This document shows, one piece after another, positions 6,793 through 8,236 of a DNA stretch of 8,236 nucleotides. The number at the start of each line of letters is the position of its first letter. Within the stretch, counting starts at the first letter, position 1. Both the position numbers and the translations under genes were made by a program. The notes under the pieces were generated by a model. It worked only from the letters and a program-made list of their open reading frames with translations, did no database searches and was not told where the DNA came from. The stretch is from contig JAKSBO010000012.1 in the NCBI GenBank assembly GCA_022361095.1, forward strand, positions 1-8,236. Direction: 5' to 3'. The stretch is from Desulfobacterales bacterium (GTDB lineage Bacteria; Desulfobacterota; Desulfobacteria; Desulfobacterales; Desulfobacteraceae).

Positions 6793-8236
6793 TTTCCAAC
6801 ATCGAAATCACGTTAAAGCAGGATTTAAGGGATGCCGAAGGCCAATCCCTGGTGAAAAAGGCCAACGCCTATTTCGGCATTAAAATGGATGATGCCCGAT
6901 GCATCAATATTGTGACTGTAGAGTCTGATCTGAATCCGGATGAATTGGATACCATACGCCGGGAGGTGTTTACCAATCCGGTCATACAGGAATCCGGTCT
7001 CTCTCCTTTAGATATTGATTTTCATTTCTGTATCTGGGTCGGCTTTCGTCCAGGGGTCCGGGATAATGCCGGGGCTACCGCTGTGGAAGCGGTGAGCGAT
7101 CTTCTTAAAAAAGATTTTTCGGCCCATGAAAACATCTATACATCGAAGCGATACTGCCTGACCGGGGCTGATCTGACCCGGGCGGATGCTGAAACAATTG
7201 CGGGCCAGATTCTGTCAAATGGTATTATCCAGCAGTACAAAGTGTTCAGCAAAGATGAGTGGGATAAAGAGATCGGGGCGAATGTGAAACCTGCCAAGGT
7301 TATTTTAAATGATACCCCCGGCTTTGACACCATGGATATTGATTCCGATGAGATTCTTGCCCGGATTTCCCATGAGCGCAGCCTGTCGCTGAATCCCAGG
7401 GATATCCCTGTGATCCGGGGGTATTTTTTAGATGAAAAAGTCCTGGCTGACCGGGTAAAGATGGGATTGTCAAAGCCTACGGATGTTGAGCTTGAATACA
7501 TTTCCCAGTCCCGGTCCGATCATTGCTGCCACAACACCTTTAACGGCATTTTCAGGTATACGGACAGACAAACGGGTGAAACCACGGTGGAAAACTCGCT
7601 GTTCAAAACCTATATCAAAGAACCCACCTTGGCCCTGAAAGAGGATAAAGAGTGGGTGGTTTCCGTGTTATGGGACAATGCCGGTGTGGGGTCTTTTGAT
7701 GATGAAAACAACTATGTCATCACCGGCGAAACCCATAATTCGCCTTCCAACATGGAGGCCTACGGCGGTGCCATCACAGGTATCGTGGGGGTTTACCGCG
7801 ACCCAATGGGGACAGGGTTAGGTTCCAAGCTGTTCATGGGCAGTTTCGGGTTCTGTGTGGGGGATATCAATTATAACGGTCCGTTAAAGCCGCCCCTTCA
7901 CCCCCGGCGACTGCTTGACGGGGTGATTGAAGGTGTCAAGGACGGCGGGAATAAAAGCGGGGTTCCCACGACCTTTGGCCAGACCCTGTTTGATCCGGGA
8001 TACATGGGCAAAGCCCTGGTTTTCGTAACCGCCTTGGGCATTATGCCCAAAACCGTGAATGGCAAGCCAAGCCATGAGAAAACCACCGCCCCGGGAGAGC
8101 TGATCATCATGAGCGGCGGCCGTGTAGGTAAAGATGGTATCCACGGGGTAACCGCCTCCTCTAAAAGCTTTTCCGAGAATACTCCGGCGGGGCACGTCCA
8201 GATTGGTGATCCCTATACCCAGAAAAAAATGCACGA
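6789..8236 (+). CDS. purL: Phosphoribosylformylglycinamidine synthase, divergent long form with PurS-like N-terminus (3'-truncated by the window)
   Basis: FGAM synthase uses ATP and glutamine-derived ammonia to turn FGAR into FGAM, the fourth step of purine synthesis. ATG at 6789 overlaps the rseP stop (ATGA), with GGTGGA 5 bases upstream; the frame stays open to the window end, giving 482 codons. Residues 1 to about 155 look like two PurS-like halves: LKQDLRDAEG near 9-18 with NPVIQE at 63-68, then FRPGVRDNAG at 86-95 with NGIIQQ at 144-149. The catalytic core follows: SRSDHCCHNTF (His245, His248), matching the SEHC-type motif, then GETHNSPSN (313-321) in place of the common ETHNHP, RDPMGTGLGSK, and the GNKSGVPTTFGQ segment. 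The remaining synthetase half and any glutaminase domain lie beyond the window, so whether a separate PurQ is needed cannot be seen. The gene name is used in the broad sense. Confidence 0.93.
   Translation, partial: MISNIEITLKQDLRDAEGQSLVKKANAYFGIKMDDARCINIVTVESDLNPDELDTIRREVFTNPVIQESGLSPLDIDFHFCIWVGFRPGVRDNAGATAVEAVSDLLKKDFSAHENIYTSKRYCLTGADLTRADAETIAGQILSNGIIQQYKVFSKDEWDKEIGANVKPAKVILNDTPGFDTMDIDSDEILARISHERSLSLNPRDIPVIRGYFLDEKVLADRVKMGLSKPTDVELEYISQSRSDHCCHNTFNGIFRYTDRQTGETTVENSLFKTYIKEPTLALKEDKEWVVSVLWDNAGVGSFDDENNYVITGETHNSPSNMEAYGGAITGIVGVYRDPMGTGLGSKLFMGSFGFCVGDINYNGPLKPPLHPRRLLDGVIEGVKDGGNKSGVPTTFGQTLFDPGYMGKALVFVTALGIMPKTVNGKPSHEKTTAPGELIIMSGGRVGKDGIHGVTASSKSFSENTPAGHVQIGDPYTQKKMH

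Noticed and set aside
7507..7539. purL as a pseudogene because of changed active-site motifs
   Set aside because: The frame is unbroken for 482 codons, the catalytic histidines remain and the nearby conserved segments are intact, so a divergent branch explains it better.
7884..8234. Minus-strand open frames opposite the 3' part of purL
   Set aside because: The + strand frame here encodes conserved FGAM synthase sequence without a break, so the antisense frames are shadows.
1..8236. A hidden defence, mobile or biosynthetic system in the window
   Set aside because: Every long + strand frame is a recognised core gene, the gaps are at most 146 bases, and no direct repeats, integrase, toxin-antitoxin pair or array was found.

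Overview
The window is a dense, single-strand (+) run of core bacterial genes: rpsB (5' end outside the window), tsf, pyrH, frr, uppS, cdsA, dxr, rseP and purL (3' end outside the window). No phage, insertion sequence, CRISPR array, tRNA or rRNA is visible. Codon use and base composition look uniform to the eye, with no sign of transferred DNA inside any gene. A short EF-Ts (198 aa), a single-PDZ RseP and a PurL of the divergent type with an ETHNSP motif and a built-in PurS-like region suggest a Gram-negative sulfate-reducer-like lineage (Desulfobacterota, possibly Desulfobacterales). This placement rests on recalled family traits, not on a search.

Layout. 2-844: ribosomal protein S2 with a low-complexity C-terminal tail. 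845-990: the largest non-coding gap, holding a perfect 9-bp hairpin, an AT-rich stretch and a strong ribosome binding site for tsf. 991-3619: tsf, pyrH, frr and uppS, separated by a few bases or overlapping, with TTG starts for pyrH and probably uppS. 3616-5594: cdsA and dxr, joined by stop/start overlaps of four bases (ATGA, GTGA). 5595-5709: a 115-base spacer that breaks the coupling. 5710-6792: rseP. 6789-8236: purL, overlapping rseP by ATGA.

The genes join translation (S2, EF-Ts, ribosome recycling factor) to UMP supply (PyrH), to isoprenoid and cell-envelope precursor synthesis (Dxr at the start of the MEP pathway, UppS making undecaprenyl diphosphate, CdsA making CDP-diacylglycerol), then to envelope proteolysis (RseP) and purine synthesis (PurL). 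The order rpsB to rseP is widely conserved in bacteria; purL as the next coupled gene is less standard.

I did not find a convincing undescribed system. The points most worth a second look are the rpsB-tsf hairpin, the dxr-rseP spacer as a possible dispersed repeat or control site, and the two PurS-like halves at the N-terminus of PurL.
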